A DNA stretch of 64,000 bases from Takakia lepidozioides (lineage: Eukaryota > Streptophyta > Takakiopsida > Takakiales > Takakiaceae), in NCBI GenBank assembly GCA_030704615.1, contig CM060732.1:26350001-26414000 (forward strand), in the 5' to 3' direction. The stretch's first letter is position 1; every line of letters begins with the position of its first letter. This document shows, piece by piece, positions 36,534 through 47,904 of the stretch. Under the pieces are notes generated by a model, which saw nothing but the letters and a program-made list of their open reading frames with translations, searched no databases and had not been told where the DNA came from. The translations under genes were made by a program, and so were the position numbers.

Positions 36534-36545
36534 TGGGAGCAGTGC
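36530..36545. repeat. Short hairpin at the DNMT/pol inversion junction
   Basis: The perfect inverted repeat GCACTG-GGAG-CAGTGC sits exactly where the minus-strand DNMT frame meets the plus-strand linker frame. Confidence 0.6.
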
Positions 36546-39500
36546 ACGCCGACCATCCCCTGACTGCCATTCTCATTGGCTTGTGCATGGCTGAGCAATG
36601 GAGGTTGCAGACAGTGGTGGCTACTTATGTACTCCCATTTGGTATTGTATCCCCTCTGCCAACCTGGACGATTGAGGCAGTGAGTGGGGGCGAGCAAAGG
36701 ATCATGGGGTGCAAACACCCATGGCAGATGTGGGATGAGATGCGGAAAGAGAGAGTCCTTGGATCTCTCAAGCAGCAATATGAGGAGTGGGGAGAGCCAT
36801 ACACTGAGGATCAGTTGGAGGCCAAGGTGGCCAATGTTTTTGAAGAGGTTGAGAATGTTCCTTCCCCAGAGGATGTTTTCAAGGTGGTTATGGCAGAGCA
36901 AGTGGAGGCTACGCCACAGTCAGATTGGGCGGACAAGGCCCAAGAGGTTGCTATATAGCAACCAAAGGATTTGGCTCCTACCCCCAAGCCTGATGTACCC
37001 AAGGTTGCAGTCACTGAGGACAATTGGGAACCAGATGTTGGACCTACAGTCACCGGAGGAGAGAGACGGAGGATGTAGCGATTTCTAAGGGCTTATAGAA
37101 ATTGCTTTGCCTTCAGTTTGAAGGATTTGGGGAGTTTGAAGGGTCAGGAGATTCGTATTGATTTGGCAAGTGACACACCAATCTTTCAAAGGCCCTACCG
37201 GTATAGTGACATGGAGAGGTCATTGATCGAGTCACGGACTATGGAGTTGTTCGAAGCTGGATTGGTGGAGTTGTCAGGCGGGGAGTATGTCTCGGCAACG
37301 GTGATGCCAACTAAGAAGGATATTTATGGCGATTGGACAGAAAGAAGGATGTGTGGGGACTATCGTCCTGTGAACCGTCAGACTAAGTCCGATAGATATG
37401 CCATGCCAACTCCAGAGGAAATATTTGATGCCATTGGGCATGCGAAGGTGTTTAGCACATTGGACTTGCGATCCGGTTACCACCAGTTGCCAATCAAAGA
37501 GGCAGACAAGCAAAAGGCGACATTCTGGGGGATTGACCAACATGGGAAGGATTGCTTGTACCAATGGCGCTTCCTACCATTTGGGTTGAAGAATGCTCCT
37601 GCAGAGTTTCAGAGGGTTATGGATAGGATTCTCGCGGGGCTAGACTTTGCCCGGTGTTACATTGATGACATCATCATCTTTAGTGCTACTGTTGAGGAGC
37701 ATGAGAGACACCTTCAGGTGGTGTTTGAGCGCTTGAGAGCGTATGGGTTGAAATTGCACCCTGGGAAGTGCAAGTTCTTCCACAACCAGATTGAGTATCT
37801 GGGCCACATGATATACCCTGGAGGATTGGGTGTTCAAAAGACGAAGGTGGAGGCCATTGCACGCATTCCACTCCCCATAGATGTTAGCAGAGTTCGTGCT
37901 TTCATGGGGTTGGCAAACTACTATCGACGGTTTGTCAAGGGATTTAGCAGCATTGCAAAGGCTCTTACTAAGTTGACCAAGGTGGGTCAGGAGTGGCAGT
38001 TGGAGGAGGAGCAGGAGGAAGCCTTTGAGGAACTCAAGGCTTGATGGACTTCTGCACCTATTCTAAGGCGGCCTATTCGGGGGCGGCCTTTCCAGCTACA
38101 TACGGATTGGAGTATGCTGGGGATTGGAGCAGTGCTCACACATATGGATGATGAGGGAAGAGAGTTTGTAGTGGCATATGCTAGCCGCTCAAACAATGAT
38201 GTCGAGGCGAAGTATAGTTCCTATGAAGGGGAGTGTCTAGCTGCGGTATGGGCAGTGACACATTTCAGATGCTATCTCTATGACAGTCTCTTCACCCTTG
38301 TCACGGATCACCAACCATTGAAGTGGTTGATGGAGTAAGACAAGCTTACAGGGAAGCTTGCACGATGGGCACTTATGCTTCAAGAATACGACTTTCAGGT
38401 GGTGCATCGAGCCGGTATTGTCAATCGGGATGCAGATGGATTGAGTCGTAATCCATGCACGAGCGAGCATGATGATACTGGAGCTCGGTGGCATGGTGAG
38501 ACGGATGAGGAGATGGTGCCAGGATGGCATGCATCTGCTTTTTTGTGCATCCTAGCAATGGGAGCTCAAGCTGGTCCATCCCATAGCATTGGTCATGTAG
38601 TGGTGTGCATGACGATCCGGAGATCAGTGAGGAGCTTGGTGGTGCTAGGGATGTACATGAAGATGCATCAGTGTTGGCCTACCTTCGTACTTGAGAGACA
38701 GCAGCCAGTGTGACTGCTAAGGAGAGAGATCAGATCCTACAACGAGCCAAAAGGTTCAAGTGGGAGGGGACTCACCTACTCCAAGTATGGGAGGATAGAC
38801 GAGTGAGGATTGTACCTCATCCAACACAACGAGCGCCATTGGTACGCCATGCCCATGAGGAGTTGAGACATTTTGGGGTGCGGCGCACTCATAGTTTGCT
38901 GCAAGGATAGTACTGGTGGCGGGGCATGCACACGGATGTGCAACAGTTAGTGACAAGGTGCATGGGGTGTGATAGAGTGCGAGCTTTTTTCAATGCACCT
39001 ACTCCACAATTGCATCCTTTACCCATTATGGGTTTGGGCTATCGTTGGAGTCTTGACTTCGTAGGCCCATTGCCACTAACGATTCGTCATAACAAGTATG
39101 TGCTAGTGATGGTGGAACATTTCTCCAAGTGGATTCAACTGGTGGCATTGCCTGACAAGGCAAGTGAGGGGGCTGCGTATGCATTCTTAGATCGAGTGCT
39201 TAGCCAATTTGGTGCTCCAGCCGAGGTACTCACGGACCAGGGGAGAGAGTTCTTGGGGGAGTTTCAGGCTTTGTGTGAGCAAGCCTTGATAGACCACCGC
39301 ACTACTTCTCGGGATCATCCTGAGGCTGATGGCCTGGCAGAGAGGGTTGTGCAAATAGTCAAGCGAGGCTTACGCAAGTATGGCTTGCAGAAGGGACACT
39401 TAGGAGAATGGGACCTTCAGTTACCTTGGTTGGCCATGGGCTACAGGTTTAGCAAACAAGCATCACTTGCCTCATTCTCGCCGTATTTCCTTATCTTTGG

Positions 39501-40101
39501 CCGAGAGCCAGATTTGCCTGCATCTATTCGCAGGGAGACTGCAGTAGTTCTCAACCTTGATGATCCGGATGTGTGGACACAAGCATGTGCCCAGCGGGTA
39601 GAGTTGTTCAAAAGAGTCATGCCTATGGCTTTTGAGAACCTTGATATTGCCCAACACCGAGACACGTTGAGGTACGCCACTATATGTGGAGGGGGATATC
39701 GGCCAGGTGTTCGGCGTTTCCACCCTGGGGACTATGTGTATCTGCAGCAGACAGCGCCTACGACTTTGGATGTCACAGCAGGGCGTGTGATTCTAAGGGT
39801 CCGGGAGGTGTTGCCTTCACGAGTGTTGATTCTTGAGGGTCGAGATGGCATGGTATGGAAGGACCATGTGCGCAATTGTGCGCCATGTCACCTTCCACAT
39901 GTGGATGGGAGGATAGATCCCAACCTTGCAGTGGTACCTGCAGGGTTGCGTTGCATGCTATGTGGGCATGCTGGTGGTGCCGCGACCATGTTGGTGTGTG
40001 ACAAATGCTCAAGGGGGTGGCACATGGGATGCTTGACACCGCCACTTGAGGAGGTTCCTAGTGGAGAATGGTTGTGTCCACGATGCCTTGGACATAGGTA
40101 G
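36542..40101 (+). pseudogene. Gypsy element 2: linker, RT, RNase H, integrase and PHD finger
   Basis: The linker (36542-36958) ends in a UAG, and the frame continues into pol. RT spans about 37100-38040, with YRPVNRQTKSDRYAMP, DLRSGYHQLPI, LPFGLKNAP and YIDDIIIFS (37658). RNase H runs to about 38540. Integrase has a zinc-binding N-terminus (HEELRHFGVRRTHSLL, CMGCDRV) and a DDE core: SLDFVGPLPL, LTDQGREFLG and HPEADGLAERVV. The C-terminus (39950-40090) is a PHD finger, CMLC, CDKC, WHMGC and CPRC in C4HC3 spacing, where chromoviruses carry a chromodomain. Stops at 37075, 38042, 38336, 38692 and 38908 and a frameshift near 38600 inactivate this copy. It is the best preserved of the three related copies. 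Confidence 0.9.
36956..36964 (+). promoter_or_regulatory. UAG-CAA-CCA context, possible stop-codon readthrough site
   Basis: TAG CAA CCA lies between the linker frame (ending QEVAI) and pol. Position and context are the same as at 2896-2888 of element 1, although the flanking residues have diverged. It fits the UAG-CAR-YYA leaky-stop consensus. Confidence 0.45.
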
Positions 40102-40190
40102 TGGGCATGATAATGGTGGAATTGACAAGTGATCCAATGTCTAGCTGATGGGATTGGTGGGGGGGACTTAAGCAGATGGAACTAGTGAAA
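40102..40190 (+). other. Gypsy element 2 tail with polypurine tract, no LTR
   Basis: After the PHD-finger stop comes a short tail ending in GGGATTGGTGGGGGGG at about 40151-40166, a polypurine tract of the kind that precedes a 3' LTR. No LTR follows. The sequence passes straight into an intron of the ParB-methyltransferase pseudogene. Confidence 0.5.
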
Positions 40191-41972
40191 GAAAATCAAT
40201 TCGGAAGGGAGAGAACGAACCTGTGGACATAGAAAGATCGACCACCCGTGCAGAGTGGTGGCTGCATGAGTCCAGCAGTATTTGCATGAACGCTGGGGAT
40301 TTTTCCTTTGCACCTCTCCGGGGAGTGTCATCTGGTCTCTTCAGAGTTTGACTGGACTGCATGAAGTTGTACAAAATGTCATCGACATGCGGCTCATAGG
40401 GGGGGTTGACGAAACAACCCTGGTCAGAAATCTCAAAGTTGCGGATGGAGGATGGTGTCTTTGAGGTGCGAATCCTCCGCAGGCAGATCGCCTCGAACAT
40501 CCTCGTCTGCCAAAGATAGCAGGTTAGTGTGGTAAACACAATCTATAGTGGAAGTGTGTACATCGGCTATTCAGAACTCAGGCATAAAACAATCATTTTT
40601 ATCACGAATCGGTGATGATCGGTGTCAATCATGACAGATTCTTCTAGAGTGGAGCTGCAGAGAACATTGAAACTCATCATGAAAGCACAAGCAGAAGGGA
40701 GACGGCATACTAGGTGACCAGGGAAACCCCCTTTCACAAGGTAGAGGCTGTTCACACAATTCCATGTGCGCAAAACTTCAAACCCTGAAGACTTCAGGTA
40801 TGATGCCAATGCCCGACGACTATCTTTGTCACATGACTAAAAAAGCAGAAGTGTCCCTGCATCAAAGAGGAAATTATTACAGAACCCGAACACCCAACTC
40901 CAGTAGTTGTCCTCGAATTTGTTCCAGCTTGACGTCTTACCCTTTGGAAGAACTTCTGGCACAGCCTGGCCATCCGGGATGTCGAGAATGACAATGTCAG
41001 CCGCATATGTTTTTTGCACACCGCATACAAAGGTGGGACCAGTGCTCACCTGCAACAGACATGTTTATTTTAAGAACGATGGCAAGAATGTTTTCAAAGA
41101 ACCAGACTGAAATACTACCAATGAAACTTTCAGAGAAAAAAGAAAGAAACTGGAATTCTCACCAGATTGAGGAATGAGATTAAGTTGTCCCAGGTAGGCG
41201 AAGGCACCCTAGTGTATCCTCTCTTTCGACTCTGCATCATCGCCAGCCAACCCTCATTGACAATTTTAATCTCTCCTACCGAATCAGAACGGGAAGGGTG
41301 TGGCTTGGCATCGAACACGCACTGAACTGTGCGGGTATATCTTCCAGCAGTGAAGTCCTGCCCACTCTCCTTTTCCTTCTCCATCTCCTTTTCTTTCTCC
41401 TTCCCCTTGTCCTTTTCCTTCTCCTTCTCTTTGGACTTGTCTTTGTTCTTTGGCTTTGCTGGTGAGATGGCTATGACATCAGGAGCCTTGTCTTTTGGTT
41501 TGCGGCCCGCCTTCTTTCCCTGCTGCGGCGTTCCCTGAGCAGGCTCCTTGGCAACCAATGTTGCTATGTTTCTTTGGTACTGCTCGTCAGTTAGAGGCGC
41601 CAGCATCTCAGCATTATTGTTCAAATATTTCATGTGCTGTTCTTGAAAGGTCGTGTGCTCCGGTGGGCAGTCAAGGTACCGGCCACAGTCTCTGAAGTAA
41701 GAAGGACTCCTGTCCTTCAATATCCCTGCAGTATACATGGTTGGATCATTTGCTGGGTCCGACCACATGTCAAGATAGTCTAGAATACCGCTCAGGTGAT
41801 TTCCTTCCATAAGCACATATTTCGTGTACCTGTTAAAGAGGAGATAAATCCCAATCCACCAAAGCGCGAAGTGAGTAGGATGCAAGTAGCACAGAATGAA
41901 AAAAACAAGGAATGAAATGGCTCTGAGAACTGCTCCAATGAGCTCTCAGGACCACGCGACAACTCTGGATGT

Positions 41973-42743
41973 GAATGTCGTCAACGCCATTCAAAAAATT
42001 CCATTCAATGATACTGCAAATACACCCTAATCCACGTGAATGCAAACTCTTGCTTTGGAATGACACAGACATAGAAGTGAATGTCGTCAACGTCATTCAC
42101 TTTGGATTTGTGAATACACTGCTAATCAAGCCTAATGATTTCTCAAAAGAGGCAAAATCATTGGATGGAAACTGAATGTCGGCAACGACATTCAGAAACT
42201 CGAATAAGGAACCCTCCCTAAAAACTCAATGGACATTCAAAACGTACATAACACTGAGGACCTCATAATAACACTGGATGTGAATGGCGTCAACGCCATT
42301 CACAAAATTCCGAACAAGGAACCAATAAATACACCCTAAGCTCCTAATCCATGTAAATTCAAATTGTCGCTGGTGAATGACACAGACATAGAAGTGAATG
42401 TCGTCAACGACATTCACTTTGGATCTCTGATAACACAGCTAATCAAGCCTCAAAATTTCTCGCAAGAGGCAAAAGCATTGCTGAACAACTGAATGTCTGC
42501 ATTGACATTCAACAAACTGGAGTGAGGAACCCTCACTGTAAACTCTATGGACATTACAAAAACTTACATATCTCTGAGGACCTCTTAACAACTCTGGATG
42601 TGAATGTCGTCAATGCCATTCAGGGACATTATCAAATCTAATCAGGGACACTATAAATACACCCTAAGCTCCTAATCCAGGTGAATTCAAATTCTCGCTT
42701 AAGAATGATTCAGACAAAGAAGTGAATGTCGTCAACGACATTC
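41973..42743. repeat. Array of eight 20-bp palindromes in a 317-bp tandem repeat
   Basis: Copies of GAATGNCGTCAACGNCATTC start at 41973, 42079, 42174, 42282, 42396, 42491, 42602 and 42724. They sit at three fixed offsets (0, about 106, about 201) in a tandem unit of about 317 bp present about 2.6 times. Inner sequence between palindromes is also shared (ACACCCTAAGCTCCTAATCC). The best copy is palindromic over 24 bases apart from the central CA (42394-42417). The array lies entirely within intron 5 of the ParB-methyltransferase pseudogene. Confidence 0.9.
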
Positions 42744-44618
42744 AATTTGGATCTATGATTACAATCCTTATGAAGCCTAATTATTTCCCAAAAAGTGCAG
42801 TAGAGTTTCTAATATGATATTGCACCTGTACACAACTCGCATCATGGCCCACTCTCCTCCAACCTGACTGTCAAAGTCGTTGGACCGTAAAATGTTACCA
42901 TCTTTGGAGAACTCCCGGAAAAAACAATATCTCCAGGTGAGACCTCTCCACTTCCTTATGTATGCCTCCAATGACATTTGGGGAGGGGAAACAATCGAAA
43001 TATTCAAGTCCTTCAAAGTCTAATCCAGCACAATGACGGCGCGCTTTTCGAGTTGCAAATTGTATATTTGTCAGTATTGCAAACAAGATACTCATCACAT
43101 AATTGAAGAAAATAAAACGGCTTATTTGAATACACACCTGACTCCAAAATGTAGCCTTGTGGAGCCAGTTATCAAACACCAAATCATTGTTCCTTCCACC
43201 TTTGTGCCAGGCTGTATGGTGCTCTTTGGGAACTGATTCAAGTCCTTTACTGTCTAATCTGAGTTCCATATCTCCAGCCACCTTATTTTTGTTTGTGGGT
43301 CGACCATGGATATGGCCAGCCGGTGCAATTTCTCCTGCTACATCTCCGGATGCACATGCTTGTCATAGTGAGATTTGATCTACTGAAGGAACTCAGAACC
43401 AAGTCCAGGATCTACTATTCTAAGCTGCTTTCCGAAGGCGGACATCAATTTGGTTCTTCGCATTTCAAACTCCTTCTTTATTGCTGCTTCCACACCCTTT
43501 GATGTCTTTAGTTCCTCTAGTGTAGTGCGGTAATATTCGGATTTTCCCTTCTCAGCTGCCTCTGCCAGTTCTTGCTGCATTGATTCAAATAGTGATTAGC
43601 ACCGAAGGAACTACAAACATGTATTCGAAAAGTAAACTGAGTACAGACTCGGGCTTACCGCATATATGTACTCCAGAAACGCCTCTCGAGTCAAAGAATA
43701 CCAAGTGCCTGCAGCTCTTCATGTTTCACACTTCTTGATTATATTGGGGCGGAGTACTGTCCGAAAATCATCCAGCTTCATCAGACCAATCCTCTGAATT
43801 CGGAATAGTGTGTGGACCAAGCTTGTTGTCACATGCGATTTCTCTATCGATCTGCAAAAACATTGGAAACATTGCATTCCTTAACACTGTTTTTTTGGGA
43901 TTAACAAGACACTATAGAGGGAATGAAGTCTCTAGGATGACTTACTTGTTCACGTCGTGCATAGCTGTAAGAAACCTAGCGATGTCGTTTCCAGGATCCA
44001 AAACCATTGCCTCCACAGCAACATGCTTGTCTTTGTCTTTCGCATGATGTTTCTGAATGTATCCCATCCATGCCAGCAATCGGTGGTTGCCATCCCAGAC
44101 GTAGAACATGTGGTTGCAGAATTGCTGGGTGTTCTTTCCCATCATGAGGCCCAGCTCGAACTCCTCATTAGCATCTTTCCAGCACTCATCCCAGGTATCA
44201 CTGATCTCTGGAGACACTAATGTGCTTTTCCCATTTGTATCCGTCAGTGACACATAAAAAACTTGTGCACCAAGTCTGTATCCATGCACGAAATCACTCT
44301 CCAATTTTGTTATGTCATGGGAAAGAGGTGGACGCACAACATGCATAGATATCATCCGGCATAGAGGGATGTCCAGACGCCCTCCAGATACGAGCATGTC
44401 CCTTATAACCTCTTGAGAGTTTACCTTCTGGAATGACATGAGTTCTTTCACCTTGTCAAGGTAGTGCACTTCAGATTCATCTGCTTCATCGCTATTCTCT
44501 GAGCTTTTTCCAGACTCGTCCCCATCTCCAGATCCTTTTCCCTCTGATCCTATAGGCTTGGACCTCACAGTTTTCTGCACGATGCCATTCAAATCTGACT
44601 GAGTAATGTGCAAATAGT

Positions 44619-45385
44619 GAACGGCGGTAACGACCATCACTCTGTCTTGTCTCAACTCACAATGAATGGTGTGAAACAAATTCAGAACCATCTACACAAG
44701 CAAAGCTGATCCTGCCGAATTCAAAACAAAACATTATGATTCTAGGGACACAGGAACTGAAAGGTTTTGAGCAAGAGCGAACGGCGTTAACGACAATCAC
44801 AAAAGAGTGGGACCTGCCGGATCGGTGTTGTGCAATGACATATATGTGTAAGTGATTGGCGGCAACGACACTCAGTATAGTTTAGGGCGGACAGTAAGTG
44901 CAGATTATTGAGATTGACTCCATTGTGATGAACGTCGCAAACATTCACTGTTTCTTGTCTATGTTTAGAGTACTTTCCAATCGATACTCTATCTGAATCT
45001 ACAGTATGGTCTTCAAATCTTTGATTGGTGGTACCGCCTTTCCACTTCTCTATCTGTTCAACCTCAAACAAAGAAAATGCATTGCAAAACAATATGACTG
45101 AATATGCCGACCCTCACTCTCTCTTCAAACACATAGGTATATAAATCTCATGAGGAGAATCGAATGGCGTTAACGACGCTCGCAATTCAGTAGACTTCAA
45201 TCACATGTTCCTGCTTAAGAAGGGAAGAGGAAGGACTGCTTGAAAGGCAATCAGACAGACTGTATGATCTGAACAACAGTGAATGACGGTACCGTCAGTC
45301 ACCCACTCATTGTGCGGAAAACCCTTAACAGAGGAGTAGAAAGCAAATCACCGTTGTTTCATGGTGATGGTCGGTAGCGACAATC
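44619..45385. repeat. Diverged dispersed copies of the same palindrome
   Basis: Related 20-mers start at 44619, 44779, 44854, 45162, 45281 and 45366, with a partial copy near 44930. Examples are GAACGGCGTTAACGACAATC and GAATGACGGTACCGTCAGTC. All keep the CG-NAACG core and near-palindromic arms. One is inside exon 2 and the rest lie in intron 1 of the ParB-methyltransferase pseudogene. Spacing is irregular, so these are older or independently spread copies. Confidence 0.7.
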
Positions 45386-45762
45386 CCTTTCTGGGACATT
45401 CCACTCAATCTCTATGTAGATCTTCAACAATGAAATGGAAGTTAGAGAAAACTTACTGGCGCCTTCTTAGGTTTTGAAATTGGATCCCCTTCTGCAGCTT
45501 TCCTCTTCCCTCTCACATCTGCTGGAATTTCTGTCTACTCTAGGGTTTCTGGACCTTCTCCCGGTTCAGCGTTCCCCGTACTTCCACCTCCTTCAGTTTC
45601 CATGCGAGTCATCTCTACATCCACAGGCTGGTTTCCAACGCGCACTGTTATCGCCGACTGTGTCACATCCGCTGCCTTAGTCTCGGTTTGCTCTTGTGAA
45701 TCAGTCTCCGCGTTCACCTGCTGCCTTGGCTCTGTGTTCTCCAACAAACGACGCCTCGTCAT

Positions 45763-46624
45763 TTGCTCTCTTGCTCTGCGTCTCTCTCTAAGGGAAGTAA
45801 AATAAAGAGACTTTCTTCTCTTTCGTATTGTAGAAAGAACCCTCTCCAGCTTGACTACCACTCTCCCTCTAAGCGCGAAAAGTAGAAAAACGAAGTGACT
45901 CCTGATTTCTTGCGGGATTGCGTGCGTTGTGGCTTGTCTCTAGAAGCATCGGATTCCCTCTCGCGTGACCGTTACACATAGTCATTCCCTTATTAGTGCA
46001 CATGCCAGCAATTAGTGTACAGCTGTTCGTATTCAATATAGTTATCGATGTCTGACGTGTGTCGCCCAAAATAAACGGCGTGTTCTTTATTAGAACGGTT
46101 TCAATATTTAAAAATAACAGCGAATCCCAGAAATCTTGGCGCACAGTCTTAGACAAATATATGTAAATGAACGAGAGTTTGATGACAAATTTTGGGATAT
46201 CATACACGTTCATCCTTGTTAGCCAACCCCACGTTTGTTTCACATTTTGAACTTTCCAGGTGCGCATGATCATTGGTAGTAGTATAAAGATGCATTTACT
46301 TAATCTGCAATCCCACCCTCAGATCCTGTGGCATGCTTCCAGGAAGTCGGCTTGTTATTGTGTTTATTGATGAGGTTCTGATTAACGGTTTAACAGCTGC
46401 CGACATTGCTCCTAGGGATACTCTGACCACAGGGCCCACAAAAAAAGTAATTAAAATGGACGGCTGCATATCTAGAAGAAATAACAGAATATGCACAATC
46501 GTCGTCTGAGCTTCCTTCGCAATATTCTCTGCTCATTCTTCAACTGTGTTCTGGAGACATCAGTAAACCGATTTACACTGAAGGTCTGCGATAACAAGGT
46601 ATCAACGTATGCGAGGAAAGGAGG
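45763..46624. other. Divergent spacer between two opposed genes
   Basis: This is 860 bp between the start of the ParB-methyltransferase frame (minus) and the zinc-cluster ORF (plus). It is AT-rich with no recognised gene, and it is a likely shared promoter region if the two belonged to one element. Confidence 0.4.
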
Positions 46625-47811
46625 ATGGCTTCCTCTGAAGCAGAGTTCTTCTCTGACGACAAACCAGTGTCGTTCTCCCAAGAAGTCCTTGACAATGGAT
46701 TTGCAATTGTTCTAGAACATGTCTTGGCTACCCGTTTTCAGCTTCAGTATGGCATCTTTTTGGAGAAAGAGGTGTACGATTTGAAAGGGAAGTTGTTGAA
46801 ATACTCTTTCCAAAACCATGATGAGACGGCTCATGTCAGCCAGTGGAGAGTGCGCCCTGGTCGATACAGAGTACTTGGAGAGCCTCGGCCAAAGTCCCTT
46901 GGATCATATGTGACGCTCGGGACTGTTGCTTCGGTCGTTGAAGACAAGAGGGAGGTGGTGGTGAAAAAAAAACAGACGTCCTCCACTCCAATCGTTGAGC
47001 TTTCGGATTCGTCCGATGATGACATAAGTGAAATTCCAAATCCAGTCCTTCCTACTGTGGTTGGAGAAGCTGATGAAGAAGAGATTTGTAGTGTCATTCC
47101 AAAACTACGGGCGATGGGAGAAATGGCTGGATTCAAAAGTGAGTTGCGAGGAATTGATTGGGAATCTTTGAAGCAGGTGCCTGTGAAGTTCTTGCCAGAG
47201 ACTTTTGATGGCGATATCCTATTCGAGCTGCCTCCTCCTCCGCGAGTTGGAGGTGTAACAATCATGATGCATGGAATGGACAAGAAACACGACGGGCACC
47301 CGTGGTGCAGAACAAAAACATCCAATATTCAGAATGATGACAAGCTTGTTTTCAGGAGAACAGTTTGCAAAGGACACCTTAGGTGTGATAATCTGGATTG
47401 CAGACACTTTCTTCAGTCTGGGGCTCATAATCAAAGCGAATGGGAGGGTCTGGCGGAAAATCCATTTCAGCCTGGGACTCCCCACCACCGGCAAACACTT
47501 TCGTCTGCAAATTATGCAAATTTGTGCCATCCTGCTTGGCGCTCTGCGGAGCAAGAATGTACTATGTTGTCCACCGTTTGAAAACAATGACAAGAGCTTG
47601 TGTGCATTTCGGATTCCATAACCATCCTGTCTCGAAGGGGGATTACAGGGAGAGTGTTGAGACAGTATCGAGGTTGATTAAACAGGAGTTCGGGAGAAAC
47701 CCATCCGCAACAACATCTGCAATTGCTCTTGGCGCAAGCAAGTCCTTCTTGGAAAGCCATATTTTGAGTGAAGGGGATTCTGTGGGTGTTAGAGGGCTGC
47801 TTGGGACTTAG
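46625..47811 (+). pseudogene. Zinc-cluster protein N-terminus, possibly a transposase
   Basis: It starts at ATG 46625 and reads 318 residues, continued in another frame to 47811 after a shift near 47460. The first 200 residues are acidic and unstructured with a Ser/Asp run (LSDSSDDDISEIP). Then comes a Cys/His module (HPWCRT, VCKGHLRCDNLDCRHF) and, past the shift, CKLC, MYYVVHRLKTMTRACVHFG and HNHPVSKGDY. Such N-terminal clusters precede the catalytic core in FAR1/MULE-like and related transposases, but the core is absent: the reading ends near the LTR at 47905. I cannot name the family. It is head-to-head with the ParB-methyltransferase pseudogene. Confidence 0.4.
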
Positions 47812-47904
47812 ACGCTTTTATGGGTTCTGAGGGGTATCCTCAATTTTTGCGCAGACTAAGACCAACAGGAGTCTTAGGCGTGGCAGGAGCAGGCTTTAAG
47901 GGGG

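Larger units (their letters stand above)
40221..45762 (-). pseudogene. ParB/Srx-like plus beta-class amino-methyltransferase-like gene, 8 exons, decayed
   Basis: On the minus strand eight exons join in phase: 45762-45457, 44691-43946, 43851-43659, 43574-43138, 43043-42826, 41829-41163, 41049-40711 and 40506-40221. They give about 1,060 residues. Exon 2 ends with VWDGNHRLLAWMGYI and VAVEAMVLDP (about 44100), the dGxHRlxA signature of the ParB/sulfiredoxin fold. Exon 7 has AADIVILDIPDG, where beta-class N6/N4 methyltransferases have DPPY. Exon 8 has KEKSPAFMQILLDSC followed by ARVVDLSMSTG, matching their late motif X/motif I. ParB plus N6/N4-methyltransferase is a known phage and bacterial architecture. 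Exon 6 holds a Lys/Glu repeat. Stops at 45537, 43721, 43365, 43022 and 40839, and a frameshift near 43381, make it a pseudogene. The 3' end is cut by gypsy element 2. Introns 1 and 5 carry palindrome arrays. Confidence 0.5.

Noticed and set aside
43138-43380. Three apparent TAG stops in exon 4 read in the upstream frame
   Set aside because: The other frame (GRNNDLVFDNWLHKATFWSQ) gives the plausible protein and joins exon 5 in phase, so one frameshift near 43381 explains it.
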